Assembly (NCBI RefSeq): GCF_023518235.1
Contig: NZ_CP090423.1
Coordinates: forward strand, 2,542,001-2,606,000
Source of the DNA: Stenotrophomonas maltophilia
GTDB taxonomy: Bacteria > Pseudomonadota > Gammaproteobacteria > Xanthomonadales > Xanthomonadaceae
Reading direction: 5' to 3'
Length of the DNA stretch: 64,000 bases
The notes below the pieces were generated by a model. The model saw only the letters and a list, made by a program, of their open reading frames with translations. It was not told the DNA's origin and ran no database searches. This document shows, piece by piece, positions 44,471 to 53,055 of this stretch. The translations under genes and the position numbers were made by a program. Numbering within the stretch: the stretch's first letter is position 1; each line of letters begins with the position of its first letter.

Positions 44471-45769
44471 ATGGTCGAAGGTTTGGGCAGGATCGGCTTC
44501 GGCCTGTTCGGGTTGGCGGTGCTGATCGGCATCACCTGGTTGTTTTCCAACAACAAGCGCGCGGTTGACTGGAAGCTGGTTGCCACCGGTATCACCCTGC
44601 AGATCGCCTTTGCGGCGCTGGTGATCCTGGTGCCGGGCGGCCGCGACGTGTTCGACGCGCTGGGCCACGGCTTCGTCAAGGTCCTGAGCTTCGTCAACGA
44701 AGGCTCGAAGTTCATCTTCGGCTCGCTGATGGACACCCAGAACTACGGCTTCATCTTCGCCTTCCAGGTGCTGCCGACCATCATCTTCTTCTCGGCGCTG
44801 ATGGGCGTGATGTACCACCTCAACGTCATGCAGGCGATCGTGCGCGTGATGGCGTGGGCGATCACCAAGGTGATGCGCGTGTCCGGTGCGGAAACCACCA
44901 GCGTCTGCGCCAGCGTGTTCATCGGCCAGACCGAGGCGCCGCTGACCGTGCGCCCGTACATCGCCAAGATGACCCAGTCCGAGCTGCTGACCATGATGAT
45001 CGGCGGCATGGCGCACATCGCCGGCGGCGTGCTGGCGGCCTATGTGGGCATGCTCGGCGGCGGCGACCCGGTGCAGCAGGCGTTCTACGCCAAGCACCTG
45101 CTGGCGGCGAGCATCATGGCGGCGCCGGCCACCCTGGTCGTGGCCAAGCTGCTGATTCCGGAAACCGGCACCCCGCTGACCCGCGGCACGGTGAAGATGG
45201 AAGTGGAGAAGACCTCCAGCAACATCATCGACGCAGCCGCCGCCGGCGCCGGTGACGGCCTGAAGCTGGCGCTGAACATCGGCGCCATGCTGCTGGCCTT
45301 CATCGCCCTGATCGCCCTGCTGAACGCCCCGCTGACCTGGATCGGTGATGTCACCGGCCTGGCCGCGATGATCGGCAAGCCGACCAACCTGTCGACCATC
45401 TTCGGTTACGTGCTGGCCCCGATCGCCTGGGTGATCGGCACCCCGTGGGCCGACGCCACCACGGTCGGTTCGCTGATCGGCCAGAAGGTGGTGATCAACG
45501 AATTCGTGGCCTACACCGAACTGTCGCAGATCGTGAACGGCCAGATCGCCGGCGTGACCCTGTCCGACGAAGGCCGCCTGATCGCCACCTACGCGCTGTG
45601 CGGCTTCGCCAACTTCAGCTCGATCGCCATCCAGATCGGCGGTATCGGCGGTCTGGCCCCGGAACGTCGCCACGACCTGGCCAAGTTCGGCCTGCGCGCG
45701 GTGCTGGGCGGTACCATTGCCACCTTCATGACGGCCACCATCGCCGGCGTGCTGACGCACTTCAGTTGA
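44471..45769 (+). CDS. Concentrative nucleoside transporter (NupC/CNT family)
   Basis: A 432-residue inner-membrane nucleoside importer driven by a cation gradient. CNT signatures are SVFIGQTEAPLTVRPY (about 152-167), GGMAHIAGGVLAAYVGML (about 178-195) and the C-terminal LCGFANFSSIAIQIGG (about 376-391). Nine or more membrane segments are predicted. The next gene, a ribokinase-like sugar kinase, follows after 25 bases, so uptake of nucleosides can be tied to phosphorylation of nucleosides or ribose. A possible -10 hexamer TAGGCT lies about 40 bases ahead of the start. Confidence 0.93.
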   Translation: MVEGLGRIGFGLFGLAVLIGITWLFSNNKRAVDWKLVATGITLQIAFAALVILVPGGRDVFDALGHGFVKVLSFVNEGSKFIFGSLMDTQNYGFIFAFQVLPTIIFFSALMGVMYHLNVMQAIVRVMAWAITKVMRVSGAETTSVCASVFIGQTEAPLTVRPYIAKMTQSELLTMMIGGMAHIAGGVLAAYVGMLGGGDPVQQAFYAKHLLAASIMAAPATLVVAKLLIPETGTPLTRGTVKMEVEKTSSNIIDAAAAGAGDGLKLALNIGAMLLAFIALIALLNAPLTWIGDVTGLAAMIGKPTNLSTIFGYVLAPIAWVIGTPWADATTVGSLIGQKVVINEFVAYTELSQIVNGQIAGVTLSDEGRLIATYALCGFANFSSIAIQIGGIGGLAPERRHDLAKFGLRAVLGGTIATFMTATIAGVLTHFS

Positions 45770-45794
45770 ACCCTTGGTTGAGAAAAGATTCCCT

Positions 45795-46751
45795 ATGAGC
45801 AGCAGTGTCGTTGTCGTCGGTTCCTTCAATGTCGATCACGTGTGGCGGTGCGAGTCGCTGCCGGCACCGGGCGCGACCATTGCCGGCCGCTACAGCACCG
45901 GCCCGGGTGGCAAGGGCTTCAACCAGGCCGTGGCCGCCTGCCGCGCCGGCGCCGAGACGCACTTCGTGTGCGCGCTCGGCGATGACGCCGGTGGTGCCAC
46001 CGCACGCGAACTGGCAGCGCAGGATGGTTTCGGGCTGATCGCCGAGGCCAGCAGCGAGCCGACCGGCACCGCGGGCATCTACGTGGACGCGCGTGGCCGC
46101 AACACCATCGTCATCGGCCCCGGCGCCAACGCCGCGCTCAGCACCGACTTCCTGCAGCAGCAGCAGGCGCGGCTGACCGCCGCCAAGGTGGTGCTGGTGC
46201 AGCTGGAATCGCCGGTGCAGACCATTGAAGCGGCACTGGCCACCGCCCGCGAGGCCGGTGTTACCACCGTGCTCAACACTGCGCCGGCCGACGCGCCCTC
46301 GACCATCGGCCTGCTCAAGCTGGCCGATGTGATCACCCCGAACGAGACCGAGTTCGTCGCCCTGCTCGGCCGCCATGTCGGCGAGCGCGTGGATGCCAAC
46401 GACGTGGCCGCGCTGGATGGCGCCAGCCTGCATGCGCTGTGCCGCAAGCTGGTCGGCAACGGCACGGTGGTGGTGACGCTGGGGTCGGTGGGCGTGTTCG
46501 TCTCGCATGCCGACGAAAACCTGCGCGGCGACACCCAGCCCTACTACCGCGTGGGTGCCGAGCAGGTGCAGGCGATCGACACCACCGGTGCCGGTGACGC
46601 CTTCAACGGTGCACTGGCGGCCTCGCTGGCGCAGGTGGCCGACGCCCCGTTCGCCCGCCACGTGCGTTTCGCCAACCAGTTCGCCGGCCGTTCCACCGAG
46701 AAGGAAGGCGCCGCTGCGGCGATGCCGCGCTTCACCCCGGCCGACGTGTAG
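45795..46751 (+). CDS. PfkB-family sugar kinase, ribokinase-like
   Basis: A 318-residue carbohydrate kinase. The family signatures are YSTGPGGKGFNQAVAACRAG (about residues 35-54) and DTTGAGDAFNGAL (about 257-269, with the catalytic Asp). Substrate is probably ribose or a nucleoside, guided by the CNT transporter just upstream. I use the ATG at 45795 and not a TTG upstream. The stop codon TAG is part of a GTAG repeat, and a strong terminator follows 26 bases later. Confidence 0.88.
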   Translation: MSSSVVVVGSFNVDHVWRCESLPAPGATIAGRYSTGPGGKGFNQAVAACRAGAETHFVCALGDDAGGATARELAAQDGFGLIAEASSEPTGTAGIYVDARGRNTIVIGPGANAALSTDFLQQQQARLTAAKVVLVQLESPVQTIEAALATAREAGVTTVLNTAPADAPSTIGLLKLADVITPNETEFVALLGRHVGERVDANDVAALDGASLHALCRKLVGNGTVVVTLGSVGVFVSHADENLRGDTQPYYRVGAEQVQAIDTTGAGDAFNGALAASLAQVADAPFARHVRFANQFAGRSTEKEGAAAAMPRFTPADV

Positions 46752-46770
46752 ATCCACGCCATCTGTGGAT
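46748..46770 (+). repeat. SMAG repeat overlapping the stop codon of the sugar kinase gene
   Basis: GTAG at 46748-46751 followed by ATCCACGCC-ATC-TGTGGAT. The TAG at 46749-46751 is the kinase stop codon, so the repeat begins inside the coding sequence. The right arm has one mismatch. Confidence 0.8.
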
Positions 46771-46777
46771 GAAGAGG

Positions 46778-46807
46778 CCCGGGCATGCAGATGCCCGGGT
46801 TTTTTTT
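46778..46807 (+). terminator. Strong rho-independent terminator after the sugar kinase
   Basis: 9-bp perfect stem CCCGGGCAT / ATGCCCGGG with a GCAG loop followed by eight T. This is the clearest terminator in the window. Confidence 0.92.
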
Positions 46808-46815
46808 GGCCGTCC

Positions 46816-46906
46816 ATCCACGCATGGCGTGGATCTACCGAGGGATGGCCACACCCCCGTGGGAAGCGACCGGGGAGCCCGTGGTAGATCCACGCCATGG
46901 GTAGAT
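46816..46906. repeat. Further SMAG repeats between sugar kinase and dusB
   Basis: A 23-base repeat in minus orientation (46816-46838, CTAC last) and a degenerate one in plus orientation (46884-46906). With the repeat at 46748 this gives three GATCCACGCC-type copies in 160 bases. The rest of the intergenic stretch up to 47062 holds no other feature that I can see. Confidence 0.75.
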
Positions 46907-47062
46907 GCGCGTTACCGGCCCACCCAGCCGCCCACCATCACCCGCGCCTGGGGGCGGCGGAAGCAACCGTCAAGCATCTGCTGATGCCGGTACGGCATGA
47001 GGTCGGTGCCGATCGGCCTGAACCCGGGGCCCACCGACACCGCCCAGGCCCCGCCCGCGCTC

Positions 47063-47068
47063 TACAAT
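47063..47068 (+). promoter_or_regulatory. -10-like hexamer directly before dusB
   Basis: TACAAT ends six bases before the dusB ATG at 47075. The transcript would start at or beside the A of the ATG. No -35 element is obvious. Confidence 0.5.
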
Positions 47069-47074
47069 GGGCGC

Positions 47075-48070
47075 ATGCAGATCGGCCCGTACACCATTGC
47101 CCCCAACGTCGTGCTGGCGCCCATGGCCGGCGTCACCGACAAGCCGTTCCGCCTGCTGTGCAAACGGCTGGGCGCGGGCCTGGCCGCCTCGGAAATGACC
47201 ATCAGCGACCCGCGCTTCTGGAACACGCGCAAGTCGATCCACCGCATGGACCATGACGGCGAGCCGGCGCCGATCAGCGTGCAGATCGCCGGCACCGAGC
47301 CGCAGCAGCTGGCCGAGGCGGCGCGCTACAACGTCGACCATGGCGCGCAGATCATCGACATCAACATGGGCTGCCCGGCCAAGAAGGTGTGCAACGCCTG
47401 GGCCGGTTCGGCGCTGATGCGCGACGAGCAGCTGGTGGCGCGCATCCTGGAAGCGGTGGTCAACGCGGTGGATGTGCCGGTCACCCTGAAGATCCGTACT
47501 GGCTGGGATTGCGACCACCGCAATGGCCCGGTCATTGCCCGCATTGCCGAAGACAGCGGCATCGCCGCGCTGGCCGTGCACGGCCGCACCCGCGACCAGC
47601 ATTACACCGGCCAGGCCGAATACAGCACCATTGCCGAGATCAAGGCCGCGCTGCGCATTCCGGTGATCGCCAATGGCGACATCGATTCGCCGCAGAAGGC
47701 CGCCTACGTGCTGCAGCAGACCGGCGTGGATGCGGTGATGATCGGCCGCTCGGCGCAGGGCCGGCCGTGGATCTTCCGCGAAGTGGCGCATTACCTGGCC
47801 ACCGGGCAGGAACTGCCGCCGCCCTCGCTGGCCGAAGTGCGCGACATCCTGCTGGGCCACCTGCATGCGCTGCATGCCTTCTATGGTGAGCCGCAGGGTG
47901 TGCGCATCGCGCGCAAGCACCTGGGCTGGTATGCCAAGGACCGGCCGGAGAACGCCGCCTTCCGTGCGGTGGTCAACCGTGCCGAAGACCCGCAGAGCCA
48001 GATCGCGCTGACCACCGAGTACTTCGACCGCCTGATCGCCGGGGAACCGGCATTGCCGTCGGCCGCCTGA
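47075..48070 (+). CDS. dusB: tRNA-dihydrouridine synthase B
   Basis: FMN-dependent enzyme that reduces uridine to dihydrouridine in tRNA. The 331-residue protein starts MQIGPYTIAPNVVLAPMAGVTD, which is the DusB type. The active-site Cys lies in INMGCPAKKVCN (about residue 100), and HGRTRDQHYTGQA (about 169) binds FMN phosphate. Unlike E. coli there is no fis gene right after it, since a methyltransferase gene follows. The ATG is 6 bases beyond a TACAAT hexamer without a ribosome binding site. Confidence 0.94.
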   Translation: MQIGPYTIAPNVVLAPMAGVTDKPFRLLCKRLGAGLAASEMTISDPRFWNTRKSIHRMDHDGEPAPISVQIAGTEPQQLAEAARYNVDHGAQIIDINMGCPAKKVCNAWAGSALMRDEQLVARILEAVVNAVDVPVTLKIRTGWDCDHRNGPVIARIAEDSGIAALAVHGRTRDQHYTGQAEYSTIAEIKAALRIPVIANGDIDSPQKAAYVLQQTGVDAVMIGRSAQGRPWIFREVAHYLATGQELPPPSLAEVRDILLGHLHALHAFYGEPQGVRIARKHLGWYAKDRPENAAFRAVVNRAEDPQSQIALTTEYFDRLIAGEPALPSAA

Positions 48071-48084
48071 TCACCTGCGCATTT

Positions 48085-48140
48085 GTAGCGTCGAGCTTGC
48101 TCGACTGGTTTTCAGAACAGTCGAGCAAGCTCGACGCTAC
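48085..48140. repeat. SMAG dimer, GCGTCGAGC type
   Basis: Inverted repeats at 48085-48105 (GTAG first) and 48119-48140 (CTAC last), GTAG ends outward, between dusB and the methyltransferase gene. Confidence 0.85.
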
Positions 48141-48176
48141 GCTCCCCAGCAAACTCGACCTCCACACGAGCCCGCC

Positions 48177-49004
48177 ATGACTCCGCCGATCTCTTCCCCG
48201 ACCTACCTGCACGGATTCTCCGGCACCGAGCAGCAGCGCCTGATGACCCAGGCCCGCCTGCTGGAATCGAGCATCTTCGGCCAGATCGACTACAGCGGCG
48301 CGCGGCGCCTGCTGGAAGTGGGCAGCGGCGTGGGGGCGCAGACCGAGATCCTGCTGCGCCGCTTCCCCGAGCTGCACGTGACCGGCGTGGACCTGAGCGA
48401 GGCCCAGCTGGCCACTGCCCGCGAGAACCTGGCCCGCACGCCGTGGTGCAGCGACCGCTACACGCTGCAGCAGGCCGACGCCGGCGAGCTACCCTTCGAA
48501 GCGCGCAGCTTCGATGCCGCGTTCCTGTGCTGGGTGCTGGAGCATGTACCGTCGCCAGCGCGCGTGCTCAGTGAAGTGCGCCGCGTACTCGCCCCCGGAT
48601 CGCCGGTGTACATCACCGAAGTGATGAACGCCTCGTTCCTGCTCGATCCGTACTCGCCGCACATCTGGCGTTACTGGATGGCCTTCAACGACTTCCAGTA
48701 CGACCATGGCGGCGATCCGTTCGTCGGTGCCAAGCTGGGCAACCTGCTGTTGGCCGGCGGCTTCCGCGATGTGCACACCGAGATCAAGACCATCCACCTG
48801 GACAACCGCGAACCGGCCCGTCGCAAGACGATGATCGCGTTCTGGGAACAGCTGCTGCTGTCGGCCGCCGACCAGCTGCTGCAGGCCGGTACGGTGGATG
48901 AGGAAACGGTGGAAGGCATGCGGCGCGAGTTCCGCCTGGTGCAGAACGATCCGAATGCGGTGTTCTTCTATTCGTTCGTGCAGGGCCGCGCTACGGTGTA
49001 TTGA
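48177..49004 (+). CDS. Class I SAM-dependent methyltransferase
   Basis: A 275-residue methyltransferase with the motif I LLEVGSGVGAQTEILL (about 43-58), the acidic loop VTGVDLSEAQL (about 69) and the motif FDAAFLCWVLEHVPSP (about 112-127). This pattern is typical of small-molecule methyltransferases; the substrate is not evident from neighbours. The C-terminal half contains a long helical region ending FFYSFVQGRATVY. It is flanked by SMAG repeats on both sides and seems to be transcribed alone. Confidence 0.82.
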   Translation: MTPPISSPTYLHGFSGTEQQRLMTQARLLESSIFGQIDYSGARRLLEVGSGVGAQTEILLRRFPELHVTGVDLSEAQLATARENLARTPWCSDRYTLQQADAGELPFEARSFDAAFLCWVLEHVPSPARVLSEVRRVLAPGSPVYITEVMNASFLLDPYSPHIWRYWMAFNDFQYDHGGDPFVGAKLGNLLLAGGFRDVHTEIKTIHLDNREPARRKTMIAFWEQLLLSAADQLLQAGTVDEETVEGMRREFRLVQNDPNAVFFYSFVQGRATVY

Positions 49005-49011
49005 GGGTCCG

Positions 49012-49063
49012 ATCCACGCATGGCGTGGATCTACGGTGCCATCCACGCATGGCGTGGATCTAC
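49012..49063 (-). repeat. Two direct SMAG repeats; one supplies a stop codon
   Basis: Two identical 23-base repeats in the same (minus) orientation, 49012-49034 and 49041-49063. The CTA at 49060-49062 inside the second repeat is, on the minus strand, the TAG stop codon of the membrane hydrolase gene. Direct rather than inverted pairing is uncommon among the repeats of this window. Confidence 0.85.
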
Positions 49064-50091
49064 GGCGCGGTGTGCCAGATCCGCTGCCACATCGCTGCCA
49101 GCCGGCCCTTCATCTCGGCCCGTGCCTGCGGGCTGGCGTAATCGGTGCGGCGCTGCTCGGGCACGATCGCCTGCCACCGCCCGTCCACCTGCTCGGCCAC
49201 CACGAAGTTGAAGGTGTAGTCCGGTTCCAGGCCCATGCGCAGGTCGCTCAGCACCAGCCGGCCTTCCACCACCTGCGCACGCATGAAACCGCGGTTGAAC
49301 CACTGCAGCTGCTGCACCGCAGGAATCGCCGCGGCTTCGCGCAGTGCCTGCACGTTGGACGCATGGCCCTCGAACTGCATCGGCCCCTGGTCGGCCAGCA
49401 GCGAGCGGTCAGCCACCACGTAGCCGCTGGGTGTCATCGCCACCACCCGCCACAGCAGCGTGTTGAACGGCATCGGCACCGAGAAGCGTGGCGCGTCGCC
49501 CAGCCCCATCGCCGCCAGGCTCTGCTGCGCGGCACGGTCGACCTGCGCCTTGGCGATCAGGCCCCAGCCCAGGTAGGCACTGCTGACCAGCAGCGCCAGG
49601 CCCAGCACCGTGCCCGCCCACGGCCGTGCACGTCCGAACCAGGCCAGCACGCAGCCCAGCAGCAGCCACACCGTGTAGGCGGGATCGATGATGAACACGC
49701 TCGAGCCCATCGCCGGATGCGGCCGCAGCGGCCACCACAGCTGCGTGCCGTAGACGGTGAACGCGTCCAGTACCGGATGGGTGACCAGCGCCAGCTGGAT
49801 CGCCCAGAACCAGCGCGTCGGCGATTGCGCGACGCGACCGTTGCCGAAGCGCTTGAACAGCCACCAGATCAATGCGGCCACCCACGGCAGCACCAGCAGC
49901 GAATGGCTGAAGCTGCGGTGCTCGATCATGTTCGCCACCGGATCAGCGGCGGTGAAGCCCAGCCACAACGCGTCGAGGTCCGGCAGGGTACCCAGCGCGG
50001 CACCGGCCAACAGGGCCGCACGGCGATGGCCGGGCGGGGCGATGGCAGCGGCAACGGCGCCACCAAGTACGATCTGGGTCAGGGAATCCAT
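49060..50091 (-). CDS. Membrane-bound metal-dependent hydrolase, YdjM type
   Basis: A 343-residue inner membrane protein of the YdjM/LexA-regulated hydrolase family. The N-terminal part MDSLTQIVLGGAVAAA and the metal-binding residues in GTLPDLDAL, EHRSFSHSL and LVTHPVLDAFTVYGTQ are characteristic; several membrane segments alternate with these. C-terminal residues (about 190-343) form a soluble domain. The physiological substrate is not known. The TAG stop belongs to a SMAG repeat. The TAGCAT hexamer six bases before the ATG suggests a leaderless transcript. Confidence 0.85.
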   Translation of the reverse strand: MDSLTQIVLGGAVAAAIAPPGHRRAALLAGAALGTLPDLDALWLGFTAADPVANMIEHRSFSHSLLVLPWVAALIWWLFKRFGNGRVAQSPTRWFWAIQLALVTHPVLDAFTVYGTQLWWPLRPHPAMGSSVFIIDPAYTVWLLLGCVLAWFGRARPWAGTVLGLALLVSSAYLGWGLIAKAQVDRAAQQSLAAMGLGDAPRFSVPMPFNTLLWRVVAMTPSGYVVADRSLLADQGPMQFEGHASNVQALREAAAIPAVQQLQWFNRGFMRAQVVEGRLVLSDLRMGLEPDYTFNFVVAEQVDGRWQAIVPEQRRTDYASPQARAEMKGRLAAMWQRIWHTAP

Positions 50092-50097
50092 GGCCCG

Positions 50098-50103
50098 ATG
50101 CTA
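50098..50103 (-). promoter_or_regulatory. -10-like hexamer directly before the YdjM-type gene
   Basis: TAGCAT on the minus strand, six bases upstream of the ATG at 50091. It is one of six matching arrangements in this window. Confidence 0.45.
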
Positions 50104-50123
50104 GCGGCTTGCGGGCGGTGCAT

Positions 50124-50193
50124 GTAGAGCCGAGCCCATGCTCGGCTGCTCTTCGTTGCGCGTAACGGCAGCCGAGCATGGGCTCGGCTCTAC
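50124..50193. repeat. SMAG dimer, GAGCCGAGCCCATG type
   Basis: Inverted 24-base repeats at 50124-50147 (GTAG first) and 50170-50193 (CTAC last), GTAG ends outward, between the metallophosphoesterase and YdjM-type genes. Confidence 0.85.
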
Positions 50194-50209
50194 AAGGGGA
50201 CGGACGCGG

Positions 50210-51010
50210 TCATGCCGCCTGTGACAATCGCGCGCCCGGCAACTCCACCAGCGTCTGGCCATTGTGATCGAGCAGGCGCAACGCGCCATCATGGTCCTCG
50301 GCCAGCGCCGTCAGGCTCTCCACCCAGTCGCCGTCATTGGCGTAGACCAGGCCATCGCGCTCCACCAGCGTGGCGCGGTGGATATGCCCGCAGACGATGC
50401 CATCCAGCCCGCGCCGACGCACGTCGTCCAGCCCGGCCTGCACGAAGCGCTCGATATAACGCTCGGCCGCGCCACTGCGCTTCTTCAGGAACTCCGACAG
50501 CGACCAGTAGCGCATGCCCAGCCGGCGCCGCACCGCGTTCAGCGCCTGGTTGCCGGTGAGGATGCGGTAGTACAGCCAGTCACCGAACTTTTCCTGCAGG
50601 CCACCAAAATGGGTCACGCCGTCGTACTCGTCGCCGTGCGCGACCAGCAGCCGGCGCCCGTCGGCAGTCACGTGGATGGCACGCCGGCGCACCTGCATCG
50701 CCGGCAGCATCACCCCGCACACGTGGCGCAGCGAGGCATCGTGATTGCCCGGGATGTAGATGATCTCGGTGCCAGCACGGCGCAGCGCATGCAGGGCCTG
50801 GATGACTTCGCTGTGCGACTGCCGCCAGTTGGCACGGCGATGGGCCATCCACCACAGGTCGATGATGTCACCGACCAGGTACAACCGATCACAGCGCAGC
50901 TGGGAGAGGAACCGCGCCAGCTCGGCGGCATGGCAATGACGCGAACCCAGGTGCACGTCGGAGACGAACACGGCGCGCCGGTGCGGCGACAGGTTCGCCA
51001 GCGTGCTCAT
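50210..51010 (-). CDS. UDP-2,3-diacylglucosamine pyrophosphatase-like metallophosphoesterase
   Basis: A 266-residue cytoplasmic metallophosphoesterase. Motifs: FVSDVHLGS (about 15-23), LVGDIIDLWWM (about 45-55), IPGNHDASLR (about 87-96), VAHGDEYDG (about 122-130) and GHIHRATL (about 207). The GDIIDLWWM variant resembles the LpxH-like group of COG2908, distinct from classical LpxH. Likely substrates are UDP-sugar lipids or related pyrophosphates. It overlaps the preceding acyltransferase gene (ATGA), so both probably act on lipids of the envelope. Confidence 0.8.
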   Translation of the reverse strand: MSTLANLSPHRRAVFVSDVHLGSRHCHAAELARFLSQLRCDRLYLVGDIIDLWWMAHRRANWRQSHSEVIQALHALRRAGTEIIYIPGNHDASLRHVCGVMLPAMQVRRRAIHVTADGRRLLVAHGDEYDGVTHFGGLQEKFGDWLYYRILTGNQALNAVRRRLGMRYWSLSEFLKKRSGAAERYIERFVQAGLDDVRRRGLDGIVCGHIHRATLVERDGLVYANDGDWVESLTALAEDHDGALRLLDHNGQTLVELPGARLSQAA

Positions 51011-52737
51011 GCCGGCGCCCCCGCGTCGCGCAGGTAGCGCTTGCGCTTGTTCGGCCGGATCGCGCACAGGTCCACCTCGATCAGGCCATCGATCGAATCG
51101 CTGAAATCAGGATCGACACCGAAGGCGAGGAAGCGGGCGCCGCCGGGTTCGCACAGATCGGTGTACTGGCGGTACAGCGTCGGCACCCCGGTCCCCAGCG
51201 CGGCCAGGTTGGCCTTGAGCACGTCGAACGCGGCGCCGGCGTCCAGTTCGCCGAAGCTCGGCGGCGCGGCGAAGTACTGGAACGGCCGGTTCGATTCGGC
51301 CAGCCCGGCGGTTCCGCTGTAATAGCGCTGGTAGTAGGCCACCAGCTGCTCGCGCGCGTCGCGTGGCAGCGCCGCGCTGATCGACACCGCGCCGAACAGG
51401 TAGCGGATGCCCGGCCGGCACTGCAGGTAGGCGCCGATGCCCTGCCACAGGTAGTCCAGGCTGCGGCTGCCCCAGTAGTCGGGCACCACGAAGCTGCGGC
51501 CCAGTTCCAGGCCCTCGGCGATGTGGGTGATGGCGTCGTCGGAATAGCGGAACAACGACGCGCTGTAGAGCCCGGACAGGCCGTGCCGGGCCAGCGCCTG
51601 CGCACCGCGCATGATCCGGTAGGCGCCGGCGATGCGCTGCGCGGCCGCGTCCCAGATCACGATGTGTTCGTACTGTGGGTCGTAGTCATCCAGGTCACGG
51701 CTGCGACCGGTGCCCTCACCCACCTGGCGGAAGGTCAGCTCGCGCAGGCGGCCCAGTTCCAGCAGCAGCGGAGAGTCGGCGGTGCAGGTGGCCAGCAGGA
51801 TCTGCTTGCCGTCGGCGGTCTGGCCCAGCTGGGTGGCCGTGGCGATGCCGGCGGCAACCTGCGAGGGCGGCACGGGGGACGCCAGCGGCTCGGGGCCTGC
51901 GAAGGCAGCGGCATTGCCGGCCACACCGTTGCGGCCCAGCGCATACAGCGCGCGGCGCACCGCCAGCAGCTGTGCGCCCGGATCACCGCCCTTGCCCAGC
52001 TGCATCGGCTCGCCGATGCTCAGCCGCAGCGGGCGGCCACGACGGGTGAACATTTCGCGCGCCAGCAGCGCGGTGCCCGCCGGCTTGAACAGGGTCGAGG
52101 CGCCGTAGAACAGCGCCGAGTTGCGCGCCTCCACTCGCACCGGCAGCACCGGCGCGCCGGCGGCGCGGGCAAAGCGGACGAACCCGCGCTGCCAGCGGCC
52201 ATCGCGGATACCGCGCAGCGACAGTCGCGAGACTTCACCGGCCGGGAACACGATCACGCACTGCTCGGCCGCCAACGCTTCTTCGACCGCATGCAGGCTG
52301 CCGCGCTGCGCCTTGCCACCGAGGATGCGTACCGGCAGCAGCAGATCCTGCAGCGGCGCAATCGCCCCCAGCAGGTCGTTGGCCACGATCCGCACGTCGC
52401 GGCGGATGCGGCCGACCGCGTCCAGCAGCGCCAGTGCATCCAGCGCCCCGGACGGATGATTGGCCACGATCAGCAGGCGGCCGCTGGCCGGAATCTTGGC
52501 CAGGGCGGCGGGGTCCACCTGGTACTGGCCGTCGATGAACTCCAGGCCGGCGGCGACGAAGCCGAAGCCGCGCAGGCCTGAGCTGCGCTGCAGGAAGGCC
52601 TCGATCTGGTCCAACCGCGACCAGCGGCCGACGCTGCGCAGCAACGGCCGCGCCAGCTGGCCACGACGGCCATGGAACCAATCGGGGAAGCGTTGCTGGA
52701 GACGCTGTTCGAGTTCCTGCATGGCGGATCCACTCAT
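51007..52737 (-). CDS. OlsF-like bifunctional acyltransferase (possible ornithine lipid synthase)
   Basis: A 576-residue protein with two acyltransferase modules. The N-terminal half (about 60-290) is PlsC/OlsA-like, with an [10 protein letters not shown] motif in place of the usual HX4D and a PAGEVSRLS loop. The C-terminal half (about 340-576) is a GNAT-like OlsB domain with [21 protein letters not shown]. This two-domain order is that of OlsF, which makes ornithine lipids, but other acceptors cannot be excluded. I put the start at ATG 52737; ATG 52722 is an alternative. The phosphoesterase gene overlaps the stop. Confidence 0.75.
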   Translation of the reverse strand: MSGSAMQELEQRLQQRFPDWFHGRRGQLARPLLRSVGRWSRLDQIEAFLQRSSGLRGFGFVAAGLEFIDGQYQVDPAALAKIPASGRLLIVANHPSGALDALALLDAVGRIRRDVRIVANDLLGAIAPLQDLLLPVRILGGKAQRGSLHAVEEALAAEQCVIVFPAGEVSRLSLRGIRDGRWQRGFVRFARAAGAPVLPVRVEARNSALFYGASTLFKPAGTALLAREMFTRRGRPLRLSIGEPMQLGKGGDPGAQLLAVRRALYALGRNGVAGNAAAFAGPEPLASPVPPSQVAAGIATATQLGQTADGKQILLATCTADSPLLLELGRLRELTFRQVGEGTGRSRDLDDYDPQYEHIVIWDAAAQRIAGAYRIMRGAQALARHGLSGLYSASLFRYSDDAITHIAEGLELGRSFVVPDYWGSRSLDYLWQGIGAYLQCRPGIRYLFGAVSISAALPRDAREQLVAYYQRYYSGTAGLAESNRPFQYFAAPPSFGELDAGAAFDVLKANLAALGTGVPTLYRQYTDLCEPGGARFLAFGVDPDFSDSIDGLIEVDLCAIRPNKRKRYLRDAGAPA

Positions 52738-52920
52738 GCCCGGCGGCCGGATTGGCCGACAGCCTGCGCCCGGCAGGCGGCAGCCAGATGGCGGTTTTGG
52801 GGCAGAACGATGACGACGGCCCCCCGCCCGTCGGCGTCGCGACCTGCGCGGTCGGGGCCGCCAGGCCGCCCGCCCGTTGTCACGCTGGTGGAACACTGGG
52901 CCTCGAGGCTGGGCCCCAAT

Positions 52921-52953
52921 CCCGCGCTGGCGGCCCCTGCGGGCCTACGCGGG
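52921..52953 (+). other. Hairpin upstream of the metK promoter
   Basis: CCCGCG / CGCGGG encloses GGCCC-ctgc-GGGCC. It is a stable two-tier hairpin about 55 bases before a possible metK -10 box (TATCAT, 53008-53013). I see no match to a SAM riboswitch class here. The remaining sequence between 52738 and 52920 shows nothing I can name. Confidence 0.4.
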
Positions 52954-53007
52954 CTTAACCACCGGCAACCGGTACCGGTTCACAATGCACAGGCGGCGCA
53001 CCCCGTG

Positions 53008-53013
53008 TATCAT
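53008..53013 (+). promoter_or_regulatory. Probable -10 box of metK
   Basis: TATCAT 42 bases before the ATG, with TGCACA 16 bases upstream as a weak -35. Confidence 0.4.
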
Positions 53014-53055
53014 GCGCGCCCATCTTTCCATCCGAATCAAGGGATATACCGCCTG

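Noticed and set aside
48961..49063. Repeated palindromes considered as a CRISPR array
   Set aside because: Units are themselves palindromic, only two or three per site, with spacers of a few bases and no cas genes nearby. They are SMAG repeats.
52738..53055. SAM riboswitch upstream of metK
   Set aside because: I looked for known SAM-class pairings and found only a GC hairpin. Nothing supports a SAM-binding fold, although a computed search would be decisive.
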